Shown here piece by piece: positions 1 to 8,385 of a stretch of 12,168 bases of DNA (the stretch's first letter is position 1; each line of letters begins with the position of its first letter). Below the pieces are notes generated by a model. That model did no database searches, was not told the origin of the DNA, and saw only the letters and a program-made list of their open reading frames with translations. The position numbers were made by a program, and so were the translations under genes. The DNA comes from Planctomycetaceae bacterium (GTDB lineage: Bacteria; Planctomycetota; Planctomycetia; Planctomycetales; Planctomycetaceae), in the NCBI GenBank assembly GCA_015487825.1, contig WFOZ01000732.1, positions 1 to 12,168 of the forward strand, given 5' to 3'.

Positions 1-1
1 T

Positions 2-1678
2 GCCAATTTCTGGCGTGTTGAAAATGGGGCGATTGTTGCGGAATCGACCGAAAAAAATCCGTGCAAGTCCAATACGTTTCTTCGCTGGTCAGATGGTGAA
101 GTCGATGATTTTGAGTTAAAACTGGAGTTCAAAATTGAGGGAAGCCAGGCTGCAAATTCGGGAATTCAATTTCGCTCTCAGGTGGAAGCGGATGGGCATG
201 TTGTTGGTTATCAGGCGGATATGGATCTGGCAGGGAAATATCTCGGTGCCTGTTACGACGAACGGGGTCGGGGGATGCTCGCGGCTCGTGGAATATTGCA
301 GACATGGAACTCTCCCAAAGATCGCAAGAAGAAAAAAATTGGGGATGCTGCACAATTATTAAAGAAGGTGAAGCAGAGTGGCTGGAATGAATATCTTATT
401 AAAGCAGCCGGAAATGAGTTGACGTTATCGATTAACGGCGAAGTCTTTTCACGCGTGAGCGATCTGGATGAAAAGAACCGTGACCTTTCGGGAGTGCTGG
501 CGTTGCAGTTACATTCCGGTCCACCAATGAAAGTCCAGTTTCGTAATATTCGTTTGAAACGACTTCCACTTCAAGATCGTAAAAAAATTGTGTTTGTCGC
601 CGGGAAGAAAAGTCATGGCTACTTTTCTCACGAACATAAAGCAGGCTGCATTTTGCTGGCAGATGCCTTGAACGGTTCCGACCTTCCTGTGCAAACGGTT
701 GTTTACAGTGAGGGCTGGCCCAAAGATGTGACTGCTTTTGATAACGCAGATACTGTTGTCTGCTACTGCGATGGTGGCGCCCGTCACTTTTTGAATCCGC
801 ATCTGGAAGAGTTTGATCATGTGATGAATAAAGGAGTCGGGCTGGTCTGTCTGCATTACGGCGTGGAAACAGTCATCGGACCGGAAGGGGAACATTTCAT
901 TAAATGGATGGGAGGCTATTTCGAGCCGAACTGGTCGGTTAATCCTCATTGGATAGCAAATTTCACGACATTCCCGGATCATCCGATATGTAAAGGCGTG
1001 AAGCCGTTTGCAATCAATGACGAGTGGTACTATCACATGCGGTTTGCGAAAGATATGAAGGGAGTCACTCCCATTCTGACTGATCTGCCTCCACGGGAAA
1101 CATTAACACGCAAAGACGGCCCGCATTCGGGGAACCCGTATGTACGAGAAGCAGTGCTGGTTCGCAAAGAAAAACAACACGTTGCCTGGGCGTTTGACCG
1201 AACGGGAGGCGGTCGCGGGTTCGGTTTCACCGGCGGGCATTTTCATCAGAACTGGCAGCAGGATGATTTCCGCAAGATCGTGCTGAATGCGATCTGCTGG
1301 TCGGCCAAAATGCAAATCCCCGAAAACGGTGTTCAATCACCAACACCAACTGTTGAACAACTGAAGAAAAATCAGGATTATAAACCGAAAAAAGGATGGA
1401 AGTTTCAGTCTCCGGAAGTAAAACTGAAATCGGCAAAGCAATCTTCGCTGGACAACAATTCAAAAAATACAGGGAAGCCGGCAGATAACAAGAACGTGTT
1501 GTTTTCCAGTTCGGTTATCACAACAAAAACGCCTGGGCATTCGGTCGCCATTGATGTGCCGATCAAGGGAGCCCAGTCGTTATTCCTGGTCGCTGCGGAT
1601 GGAAAAAATGGATACTCCTGCGATTGGGCCAACTGGGCGGAGCCGGTACTGATCGGACCGGACGGAAAAAAAAACTAA
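2..1678 (+). CDS. DUF1080–ThuA–NPCBM protein, upstream frame (5' partial; giant heme protein interrupted by a frameshift)
   Basis: The frame is open from the window edge, so the true start and any signal peptide lie outside; the GTG at 182 is an internal codon because DUF1080-like sequence (NFWRVENGAIVAE, SGIQFRSQV) already precedes it. Visible residues 1 to about 190 match DUF1080/3-keto-disaccharide hydrolase, a concanavalin-like sugar domain. Residues about 195-440 (from KIVFVAGKKSHG to NAICWSAK) match a ThuA-like domain of the trehalose-utilisation family. After a Lys/Pro/Ser-rich linker, residues from about 503 begin an NPCBM carbohydrate-binding module (GAQSLFLVAADG, CDWANWAEPVLIGPDG). 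The frame stops at TAA 1676-1678, directly after nine A residues and in the middle of NPCBM; the rest of the domain continues in the next frame. The likely role is extracytoplasmic carbohydrate binding or processing. Domain assignment is by eye and the substrate is unknown. Confidence 0.85.
   Translation, partial: ANFWRVENGAIVAESTEKNPCKSNTFLRWSDGEVDDFELKLEFKIEGSQAANSGIQFRSQVEADGHVVGYQADMDLAGKYLGACYDERGRGMLAARGILQTWNSPKDRKKKKIGDAAQLLKKVKQSGWNEYLIKAAGNELTLSINGEVFSRVSDLDEKNRDLSGVLALQLHSGPPMKVQFRNIRLKRLPLQDRKKIVFVAGKKSHGYFSHEHKAGCILLADALNGSDLPVQTVVYSEGWPKDVTAFDNADTVVCYCDGGARHFLNPHLEEFDHVMNKGVGLVCLHYGVETVIGPEGEHFIKWMGGYFEPNWSVNPHWIANFTTFPDHPICKGVKPFAINDEWYYHMRFAKDMKGVTPILTDLPPRETLTRKDGPHSGNPYVREAVLVRKEKQHVAWAFDRTGGGRGFGFTGGHFHQNWQQDDFRKIVLNAICWSAKMQIPENGVQSPTPTVEQLKKNQDYKPKKGWKFQSPEVKLKSAKQSSLDNNSKNTGKPADNKNVLFSSSVITTKTPGHSVAIDVPIKGAQSLFLVAADGKNGYSCDWANWAEPVLIGPDGKKN
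1666..1674 (+). other. A9 homopolymer: probable -1 frameshift or slippage site joining two frames of one gene
   Basis: Nine consecutive A residues precede CTAACG. In the upstream frame the codons read GGA AAA AAA AAC TAA. Slipping back one base gives AAA CTA ACG and continues the NPCBM domain as KKLTIFKPFV then WGQVSFDKNAAGKP. Both A AAA AAA and A AAA AAC heptamers are present in zero frame, the type known to support -1 ribosomal slippage, and A9 tracts also support RNA polymerase slippage (Thermus dnaX is the known case). The stop codon comes immediately after the slippery run. I found no convincing downstream stem or upstream Shine-Dalgarno-like stimulator. A one-base homopolymer sequencing error or a real inactivating mutation would look identical here. 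Confidence 0.8.
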
Positions 1679-4600
1679 CGATTTTCAAGCCGTTCGTTTC
1701 TTCCTCGCAATGGGGACAGGTTTCGTTCGATAAAAATGCGGCTGGGAAGCCGATGCGGATTGATGGACGGGATGTTTCCTTCGGAATTGGTACACATGCC
1801 AATTCTGTTATCGGGTTTCACCTGCCGGCCGGTCACCAATATGAACGGTTTCAAGTACTCGCCGGGCTGGATAACGGCGGTACCGATCAGGCCGGAGGGA
1901 ACTCGAGCAGCGTTCAGTTTTTTGTGCTTAATAAAAAACCGACTGCTGAATTTCTGGCCTCGGTGACTCAAACAGAAATAATTACCGCAGGCAGCCACGA
2001 TCTGGCGGATGCGGTGGAGCAACTGGAGGTCGCTGAGGGGTTGGAAGTCGGTCTATTTGCGGGGGAGCCGATGCTGCGCAACCCGACGAATATGGAGATC
2101 GATGCCCGCGGCAGAGTTTGGGTTTGCGAAGGGGTTAATTACCGCAAATTCCGCAACAAGGAAACTCCCGGCAATATCAAGGGAGATCGCATCGTCATTC
2201 TCAAAGATACCGATGGCGATGGCAGAGCAGACAAAACGAAAACATTTTATCAGGGACACGACATCGACTCGGCACACGGGATTTGCATTCTCGATAATCG
2301 TGTGTTGATATCGGTTGGAGAAAATGTTTTTTATCTGATTGATGACGACCGCGACGACAAAGCGGATCGGAAAGAGATTCTGTTTACCGGCATCGGCGGG
2401 ACTCAGCACGATCATGGAATTCATGCTTTTGTTTTCGGACCGGACGGCAAGCTCTATTTCAACTTTGGAAATATGGGCGGGCAGATTAAAGACAAAAACG
2501 GGAAACCGATTCTCGATAAGCAGGGGAATGTTGTTGACAGTTCCCGCAAGCCTTATCAGGAAGGGATGGTGTTTCGCTGTAACCTGGATGGTTCTGAATT
2601 TGAAACGCTTGCCTGGAACTTCCGCAACAACTGGGAAGTTTGTGTCGATTCCTTTGGAACACTCTGGCAAAGTGATAACGACGACGATGGCAACCGCGGG
2701 GTCCGCATCAATTTTGTCATGGAGTACGGCAACTACGGTTACAAAGATGAGTTCACCGGAGCCGGCTGGAGAGCACCTCGCACCGGTCAGCATCCGGAAA
2801 TTCCGTTAAGGCATTTTCATCAGAACGATCCTGGAGTAGTGCCAAATCTGCTACAGACCGGGGCCGGCTCCCCAACCGGAATTCTTGTTTATGAAGGAGA
2901 TTTGTTGCCGGAGATTTATCGCAATCAGATTATCCATGCCGATGCCGGCCCGAACATTGTGCGTGCTTACCCGGTTAAACCGAATGGGGCAGGATATACC
3001 GCAACGATAGCTCCAATTCTGGAAGGCGTGCAGGATAAATGGTTTCGCCCAAGTGATGTCTGTATCGCACCGGATGGCTCCCTTCTTATTGCAGACTGGT
3101 ACGATCCCGGCGTGGGTGGGCATCGCATGGGAGACGAAGAACGTGGTCGCCTTTTTCGAATCGCGCCACCGGGCACGACTTACAAAATACCTGAGTTGGA
3201 TCTGGCTTCAGTTACCGGTGCGATTGCTGCGTTGAAGAGTCCCAATCTGGCAACACGATATCTTGGCTGGTCTGCCCTGCAAGAAAAAGCCGACCAGTCG
3301 GAAGCTGCTTTGATGGAATTGTATCAGTCGAAAAACCAAAGACACCGTGCCCGTGCCTTATGGGCACTAGGCAAATTGAATTTCGATAAAAGCCGCAAGC
3401 TGAAACTGATTCGCCAATCACTTCGGGATGAAAATTCAGATATTCGCATCACCGCAATTCGACTGCTCAGACAACTGAAAGAAGTGATCTCTCCGGAAGA
3501 AGTGATGGATGTGATCGACCTTAAGGATCCCTCGCCTGCGGTCCGTCGGGAGCTACTGGTTGGATTACGAGAGGTACACAATACCCAGTTTGCGGCACAA
3601 TACTGGGCGAAACTCGCGTTGCAGTATGATGGAAAAGATCGCTGGTATCTGGAAGCACTTGGAATTGCAGCCGATGGACGTTGGGATGCCTGCCTGGCTG
3701 CCTGGCTGACCAGGAATGATGGCGACTGGAACAGACCAGTTGGTCGAGATATTATCTGGCGATCACGCGGTTCAAAAACGGCTGAATATCTGGTGGAGAT
3801 CATTCGCGATTCGAAAATGCCGTTTGAAAATCTGCCTCGTTATTTCCGCTCGCTCGATTTCGCACCGAATGCTGATCAGAAATTACTGGCTGATCTGGCT
3901 TTCGCTCCCCCGACTGGAGATGCAAAACGGGTTGACTTTATCGTTTCAGAAGCGATCAGTCGCCTCAAAGGAAGCGAGTTTCTGAAAAACCCTGAATACA
4001 AAGCATCACTCGATAAATTACTCGATTCCCAGCCGGAATCGCAAACATTTGTTTCAATTGTGAATCGGTTTTCTCTCGCAGATCGCTATGCAGAGCTGTT
4101 GAATATCGCAGTGAAGTATTCCGATCAGCAGTTGGGTGTTGATGCCATTCGCGTGCTGATACAAAAAAAGGAGTGGAAAACAATTCGTGCCAGCCTTCAG
4201 GATGAGAATTCTCTCGCTGCGATCAGACTGGCGAACGTATTGGGACTTTCGGGAGAAAATGCCATTGTCGGTCTGCTGGGGCCGGTGATGGAAAATAATG
4301 AAATGAGCACTGATCTACGCAGGGCGTCTATCAAAGCATTAGCACATACTCGTGGCGGAACGGTTCGTGTCATGAAGTTTGCGCAAAAAGGTAACTTCGA
4401 CAGTTCACTGAAAGACGCCATCGCTGCGGTCCTTCATGCAGCCACGAAAAAGGAAATCAAAGATGTTGCCAATAAACTCTTTCCACTGCCGCCTTCAAAA
4501 GATGCCAAACCGTTACCTCCACTTTCTGAACTGGCTAAGCGAAAAGGAGACGAAAAAAATGGAAGGCTGGTTTATCACACTCATGGTACCTGTGCCAAGT

Positions 4601-4968
4601 GCCATGTGGTGAATGGACTTGGTAAAGATGTCGGGCCGGATCTTTCCGAAATCGGGAAAAAACTGGGCAGGCAGGCATTGTATGAATCGATCCTGTACCC
4701 TTCAGCCGGGGTGAGTCATAATTACGAAACCTATACCGCAGTGACTGCAGAAGGTACCACCTTTTCCGGACTGCTCGTCAGTAAAAGCGATGAAGAAGTT
4801 TCGATAAAAAATGCAGAAGGGATTATCAAAACGATGAAACGAGATGATCTTGATGATCTGGTAAAACAGGAAACTTCTTTAATGCCCGCAGACCTGCAAA
4901 AAGTAATGACTGAAAAAGAGCTGGTCGATGTGGTGGAATATCTCAGCTTACTGAAGAAGAAAAAATAG
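1672..4968 (+). CDS. PVC-type heme-binding protein, downstream frame: NPCBM C-half, propeller, HEAT-like repeats, CxxCH cytochrome
   Basis: This is the continuation of the preceding frame. The open frame technically begins near TTG 1624, but its first residues are an out-of-frame reading of the NPCBM first half, and ATG 1753 lies mid-domain, so independent initiation is unlikely. In order: NPCBM second half to about 1940 (DVSFGIGTHANSVI, AGLDNGGTDQ); a PVC N-terminal 'putative membrane-bound dehydrogenase' beta-propeller at about 2020-3170 (NPTNMEIDARGRVWVCEGVN, with Asp-rich calcium-loop-like DTDGDGRAD and DDDRDDKAD); a helical HEAT-like stretch at about 3200-4480; and a C-terminal cytochrome c domain with CAKCH at 4591-4605 and a candidate axial Met in SLMPADL (Met codon 4882). 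Joined to the upstream frame, the visible product is at least 1655 residues. Covalent heme attachment implies export to the periplasmic side. It is probably a redox enzyme acting on sugars; the reaction is unknown. Confidence 0.85.
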   Translation, partial: KLTIFKPFVSSSQWGQVSFDKNAAGKPMRIDGRDVSFGIGTHANSVIGFHLPAGHQYERFQVLAGLDNGGTDQAGGNSSSVQFFVLNKKPTAEFLASVTQTEIITAGSHDLADAVEQLEVAEGLEVGLFAGEPMLRNPTNMEIDARGRVWVCEGVNYRKFRNKETPGNIKGDRIVILKDTDGDGRADKTKTFYQGHDIDSAHGICILDNRVLISVGENVFYLIDDDRDDKADRKEILFTGIGGTQHDHGIHAFVFGPDGKLYFNFGNMGGQIKDKNGKPILDKQGNVVDSSRKPYQEGMVFRCNLDGSEFETLAWNFRNNWEVCVDSFGTLWQSDNDDDGNRGVRINFVMEYGNYGYKDEFTGAGWRAPRTGQHPEIPLRHFHQNDPGVVPNLLQTGAGSPTGILVYEGDLLPEIYRNQIIHADAGPNIVRAYPVKPNGAGYTATIAPILEGVQDKWFRPSDVCIAPDGSLLIADWYDPGVGGHRMGDEERGRLFRIAPPGTTYKIPELDLASVTGAIAALKSPNLATRYLGWSALQEKADQSEAALMELYQSKNQRHRARALWALGKLNFDKSRKLKLIRQSLRDENSDIRITAIRLLRQLKEVISPEEVMDVIDLKDPSPAVRRELLVGLREVHNTQFAAQYWAKLALQYDGKDRWYLEALGIAADGRWDACLAAWLTRNDGDWNRPVGRDIIWRSRGSKTAEYLVEIIRDSKMPFENLPRYFRSLDFAPNADQKLLADLAFAPPTGDAKRVDFIVSEAISRLKGSEFLKNPEYKASLDKLLDSQPESQTFVSIVNRFSLADRYAELLNIAVKYSDQQLGVDAIRVLIQKKEWKTIRASLQDENSLAAIRLANVLGLSGENAIVGLLGPVMENNEMSTDLRRASIKALAHTRGGTVRVMKFAQKGNFDSSLKDAIAAVLHAATKKEIKDVANKLFPLPPSKDAKPLPPLSELAKRKGDEKNGRLVYHTHGTCAKCHVVNGLGKDVGPDLSEIGKKLGRQALYESILYPSAGVSHNYETYTAVTAEGTTFSGLLVSKSDEEVSIKNAEGIIKTMKRDDLDDLVKQETSLMPADLQKVMTEKELVDVVEYLSLLKKKK

Positions 4969-5003
4969 GCCGGGTCGATCCCTCCATCAGATGCAAGGTC
5001 CGA

Positions 5004-6131
5004 CTATTTTTTCAGGTAACCGTTGAAATAAATATCACCGTTAATCGTGGTTGTTTCCGTTTCCTGAAACTGCAGGGCATGGCTCATTTCGCAGAGGCCG
5101 GTCCCTGCAACCGGGCCGGGAGAGTTGGCTCCTCCAATAATTCGAGGGGCAATAAACGTGTGGACTTCATCGACCAGATTCAAATCAAAAAATGAACCCA
5201 ACACGTTCGCTCCTCCTTCAACCAGAAGGTTAGTCATATTACGTGAGCCGAGTTCCTGAAGTAAAAACTCGAGACAGGGGCGATTTTGTATATCAGCAGG
5301 GCATCGAATAATTTCAACTCCCGCCTGTTCCAATTGACGACGCTGTGGTTCAGACGAATCCTCAAGGCAGGCAATAATCAGAGGAGCCTCTGAAACTGTC
5401 TGAACAAGTTTTGAATTCGTTGGTATTGAGGCATTGGAGTCGAGAACAATTCGCGTTGCAATGCGTTTACCGGCCGGTCGAGTTGTCAGTAATGGATCGT
5501 CTGCACGGACCGTCGCTGAACCGACAAGGATGGCATCCATTCGTCCCCGCAATTGATGGACAACTTTGCGCGAGTCTTCGTTGGAAATCCATTTTGATGA
5601 ACCGGTATGACTGGCGATTCTGCCATCAATCGTCATCGCCCATTTGGCATGAACATAGGGCTTGGCGGTCGTCATCAATTTCGTGAAAGGACGAATCAGT
5701 TTCTCGCATTCAGACTGCAAAATTCCTGATTCGACTTCAATGCCTGCATTCTGAAGATGTTCAATTCCGCTTCCTTTAGTGTGGGGAGCAGGGTCTTTGC
5801 ATCCGATAACAACTTTGCGAATACCGGCTGCCACAACAGCTTCTGCACAGGGAGGCGTCTTCCCATGATGGGCGCATGGTTCGAGCGTTACAAACAGAAT
5901 TGCATTTTTCAAGTCGGTATTGTTAGGACGAACACCGGCGGCCTGGATCGCATTGACTTCTGCGTGAGGACCGCCAAATTTTTCGTGATACCCTTGGGTA
6001 ATAAGCCGAAACGCATCATCCACAATGACGGCTCCAACCATCGGATTTGGCTCCACAAGCCCTTCACCCAAGCGAGCCAACCGGACCGCCCGCTGCATAA
6101 CTTCAGCAGAATTAGAAAACTGCGTGGGCAT
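5004..6131 (-). CDS. ribD: RibD, bifunctional diaminohydroxyphosphoribosylaminopyrimidine deaminase / 5-amino-6-(5-phosphoribosylamino)uracil reductase
   Basis: This enzyme performs the deamination and NADPH-dependent reduction steps of cytosolic riboflavin synthesis. Numbering below is from the ATG at 6131 (375 residues, usual for the family). The N-terminal deaminase shows EPNPMVGAV near 27, the zinc motif HAE at 56-58 and PCAHHGKTPPC at 85-95; His56, Cys86 and Cys95 are the expected zinc ligands. The C-terminal reductase shows KWAMTIDGRIA near 163, SKWISNEDSR near 179, DAILVGSATVRADDPLLTTR near 199 and LLVEGGANV near 302. The open frame extends one codon upstream to TTG 6134, but ATG 6131 is preferred: AGGA lies 3 nt before it, and its A is also the last base of the upstream TGA (TGATG), indicating translational coupling to the SEC-C gene. 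All catalytic motifs look intact. No other rib gene is visible nearby. Confidence 0.96.
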   Translation of the reverse strand: MPTQFSNSAEVMQRAVRLARLGEGLVEPNPMVGAVIVDDAFRLITQGYHEKFGGPHAEVNAIQAAGVRPNNTDLKNAILFVTLEPCAHHGKTPPCAEAVVAAGIRKVVIGCKDPAPHTKGSGIEHLQNAGIEVESGILQSECEKLIRPFTKLMTTAKPYVHAKWAMTIDGRIASHTGSSKWISNEDSRKVVHQLRGRMDAILVGSATVRADDPLLTTRPAGKRIATRIVLDSNASIPTNSKLVQTVSEAPLIIACLEDSSEPQRRQLEQAGVEIIRCPADIQNRPCLEFLLQELGSRNMTNLLVEGGANVLGSFFDLNLVDEVHTFIAPRIIGGANSPGPVAGTGLCEMSHALQFQETETTTINGDIYFNGYLKK

Positions 6132-8287
6132 CAATCCTGTCCCGGTAACCAGAGCTTGCCTCCTGAACTTGCCTGTGTTTCTTCATCGGGATTCCAGAGT
6201 TCCTGCGCCTGCGGATTATCTCCCGGAGTCACGATGTTTCCACTATACCAGGGAGGCAGAATATTATTCATTGCCAGCAGATTGGTAATGACCGCTTCCA
6301 GGTCAGGCATTTTCCGCAGGTATTGCTGATGCAGATCCTTCAGGAAATCCATCAGGCTGGGATCTTCCGGATCAGCCATGCGGAATTGAAGTTCTCGCAT
6401 TTCCCATTGTAATGCTTCGCCGGGCTTCTGCTCAGTTTTTTCAGACCATTCTCTGGCGAGTTGTACTCGTTCGATCGCAGCTTCAGTATTGAAATCGTCT
6501 CTGGCGAGGTCAATAAAAGTATGCAACGCCTGAGGCATTCTTTCCTCTTCAATAATTTCCTGCCGATTTAACGCGATTTTCAAAACCTGCTCGGAAAATC
6601 GAGAGTGCTGAATAAGCTGGGAGCGATTCAGGAGCTGCTTTAGTTGTTCATCACTCAAACTCTCAACTGAAATACGTAGCATTTCCAGTACATCGCAACT
6701 GTTAAGCTGAGCATCATCTTCGATTTCATACGTCTCACATTTTTCAATACCAAGTTGTTCCCGAAGGCTCTCAACATCCAGTTGATGATTAAACTGATCA
6801 GCAAAGATATCAAAAATATTAACCGCTGCAGCCAGAGGAATTGCAAGTTGAGCATCCCCGCTGGCCTCCAGAGGTGTTTTCCCATCCAGAGCGGAAAATG
6901 GAGAATTGGGCCAAAGCTGTTTAGAAAAATAGTCCCATTTTTCATGCTCCAGGGTTTGTAGTTTCAAACCATAAGTTTTTTCATCGAAGTAAAATATTTC
7001 GTCAAGCTTCTGATACTCCAGCCATCCGGACTCGTACGACTCTCCTTCGGGAAGATCTTCTCCCTGTTCGTTTTGGATTTTGGCCGGTTCAAGCAACTCC
7101 CCCGCAACTTCTTCCAGAAAAGTTTTCGTTTCCTCAAAGAATTCCTGCTCCACGCTCAGCCGACTGATTCCCTTTAATTCCGGAGATTCAATACAGGCAA
7201 ACGCACCGATGAATTTGGGGATATGGCTGAAATCTATAGGGGAAGTCAGCTCCTGCTGAAGGGGTTCCCGATCAAGAATCTGGTATTGAATGTAAGCCTC
7301 TTTTTCACCAGCCTGATCCGGGACATCATTCTGCTGACGAATCAGGCGCGGAACATCGTCCAGTAAACTTAACAATTGTGAAGCAGATTCATGCTTATAA
7401 TATAGAACCTGGTGAGTCACGAGATTCAATTCGTGATCGAGCAACTGTGCCAATGTTTCATACGCAATTGCCTGTTCTCGATTTGATTCCAGGCTGCCTG
7501 CCTTGTGGAATGCCTTTGCCGCGGCAACCTCGTCGCCATCCCATGCATGAAACAACGCGATGTTGCCCCACAAATCAGCAGATTCCGGATGTTCTTTTGT
7601 TAAAAGCATCGACACTGCTGCAGCTTCACGCCAACAGCCGAGTGAAGAAAGCCCAAGCGATTTTTTGAAATCGAGTTGTTCATCCTCTTTCAGCAGACCA
7701 TCAAGCGGTTTCAGATTGTGAACGCCTCGCAATAGATAAGGAATCGATTTATCACTATCGAATTCCAGCAGGCGCATGATAACCTGCTCGCGATCTTCAG
7801 GCCGGACAAATCGCATGGCAAACGCCATGTGCTGCCTGCTTGCCATGTATCGCCCTTCTTCAAGCAGAATGGTAGAGACTCCCGCAGCGAGCGAACCAAT
7901 CATTTCCGGGTGATGTTTTATTCCCTTGGTGAAGGCACGGTGGATTGCGGCCCGAGCAGAATCATATCCTTCAATATCCAGTGCAGCGGTTGCATCAAGA
8001 ATTCTTCCTAACGGATGATTCGGAGTTTCTTCAAGCAGTTCCCGCAGTGCATCGCGTGCCGCAGCAGGCTCGTTCATTGAAAGCAATACGCCGGCGAATG
8101 AAGTGGAAATCCAGGCACGCGCAGGTTGCTGCTGATGCAGTTTCTCCAGGATTTTTCTGGCCGCTCGAGACTGGCCACCTTCATGCAATTGAAGTGCCTT
8201 GAGCATTTCAGTTGCGATATCGGCACAGCAGAATTTCAGTTTGTTCCCGCTTTCGCATGGGCAGAGTGAGTAGGGATCTAGGGACAT
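6131..8287 (-). CDS. SEC-C zinc-motif protein with TPR-like helical repeats, 718 residues
   Basis: The N-terminus carries a complete SEC-C metal-binding motif, CPCESGNKLKFCC, at residues 9-21, the same CPCxSGxxxKxCC pattern that ends many SecA proteins and appears in unrelated proteins as a zinc knuckle. Residues about 25-300 are alpha-helical with TPR-like spacing (for example GNIALFHAWDGDEVAAAKAFHKAG, near 241). A middle acidic region follows (about 380-430), then a W-P...ALDGKTPLEA segment at 459-475 and a helical C-terminal third. No signal peptide or membrane segment is seen, so a cytoplasmic location is likely. The start at ATG 8287 is supported by GGAG and AGGA just upstream. It is the first gene of a two-gene unit, and its TGA overlaps the ribD start. 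Known SEC-C motifs bind zinc and can contact SecB or ribosomes, but no specific function can be assigned here. The gene is real; the role is unknown. Confidence 0.9.
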   Translation of the reverse strand: MSLDPYSLCPCESGNKLKFCCADIATEMLKALQLHEGGQSRAARKILEKLHQQQPARAWISTSFAGVLLSMNEPAAARDALRELLEETPNHPLGRILDATAALDIEGYDSARAAIHRAFTKGIKHHPEMIGSLAAGVSTILLEEGRYMASRQHMAFAMRFVRPEDREQVIMRLLEFDSDKSIPYLLRGVHNLKPLDGLLKEDEQLDFKKSLGLSSLGCWREAAAVSMLLTKEHPESADLWGNIALFHAWDGDEVAAAKAFHKAGSLESNREQAIAYETLAQLLDHELNLVTHQVLYYKHESASQLLSLLDDVPRLIRQQNDVPDQAGEKEAYIQYQILDREPLQQELTSPIDFSHIPKFIGAFACIESPELKGISRLSVEQEFFEETKTFLEEVAGELLEPAKIQNEQGEDLPEGESYESGWLEYQKLDEIFYFDEKTYGLKLQTLEHEKWDYFSKQLWPNSPFSALDGKTPLEASGDAQLAIPLAAAVNIFDIFADQFNHQLDVESLREQLGIEKCETYEIEDDAQLNSCDVLEMLRISVESLSDEQLKQLLNRSQLIQHSRFSEQVLKIALNRQEIIEEERMPQALHTFIDLARDDFNTEAAIERVQLAREWSEKTEQKPGEALQWEMRELQFRMADPEDPSLMDFLKDLHQQYLRKMPDLEAVITNLLAMNNILPPWYSGNIVTPGDNPQAQELWNPDEETQASSGGKLWLPGQD

Positions 8288-8289
8288 AA

Positions 8290-8300
8290 CTCCGTTTCCT
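8290..8300 (-). promoter_or_regulatory. Ribosome binding site of the SEC-C gene
   Basis: On the minus strand the sequence reads AGGAAACGGAG, then TT, then ATG at 8287. AGGA sits 9 nt and GGAG 2 nt before the start, so the AGGA spacing is the better Shine-Dalgarno match. It supports ATG 8287 as the start. Confidence 0.65.
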
Positions 8301-8326
8301 GTTGTCAGTTGAATTAAGTATTTATT

Positions 8327-8340
8327 TCCCGAAATCGGGA
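8327..8340. repeat. Palindrome TCCCGAAATCGGGA in the SEC-C gene leader
   Basis: Six-base arms TCCCGA and TCGGGA are separated by AA, centred about 46 bp upstream of the SEC-C start codon. As DNA it could be an operator for a dimeric regulator. As RNA on the plus strand it would be a short stem followed by TTCG and then TTTTTATTTT (8345-8354), which resembles a weak intrinsic terminator, although no plus-strand gene ends here. The palindrome is certain; its function is not. Confidence 0.4.
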
Positions 8341-8385
8341 TTCGTTTTTATTTTCAAGCAAATCTCTGATAATCCTATAGAATCG

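Noticed and set aside
509..1036. 175-residue open frame on the minus strand
   Set aside because: Lies antisense to the ThuA domain and shows no family motif.
1624..1680. Independent start (TTG 1624) for the downstream heme-protein frame
   Set aside because: The first residues are an out-of-frame reading of the NPCBM first half, with no ribosome site; the domain is only complete if the two frames are joined.
2053..2793. 246-residue open frame on the minus strand
   Set aside because: Antisense to the highly conserved propeller domain of the heme protein; a shadow of codon bias in the sense strand.
3689..3711. Short tandem-like repeat of GCCTGGCT in the HEAT-like region
   Set aside because: Explained by coding for alternating Ala, Trp and Leu residues in a helix; only two copies.
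4974..5012. Possible bidirectional terminator between the converging giant gene and ribD
   Set aside because: GTCG...CC can pair with GG...CGAC and is followed by TATTTTTT, but the stem has a 2x2 mismatch and a 15-nt loop, and the T-run overlaps the ribD stop; too weak to call.
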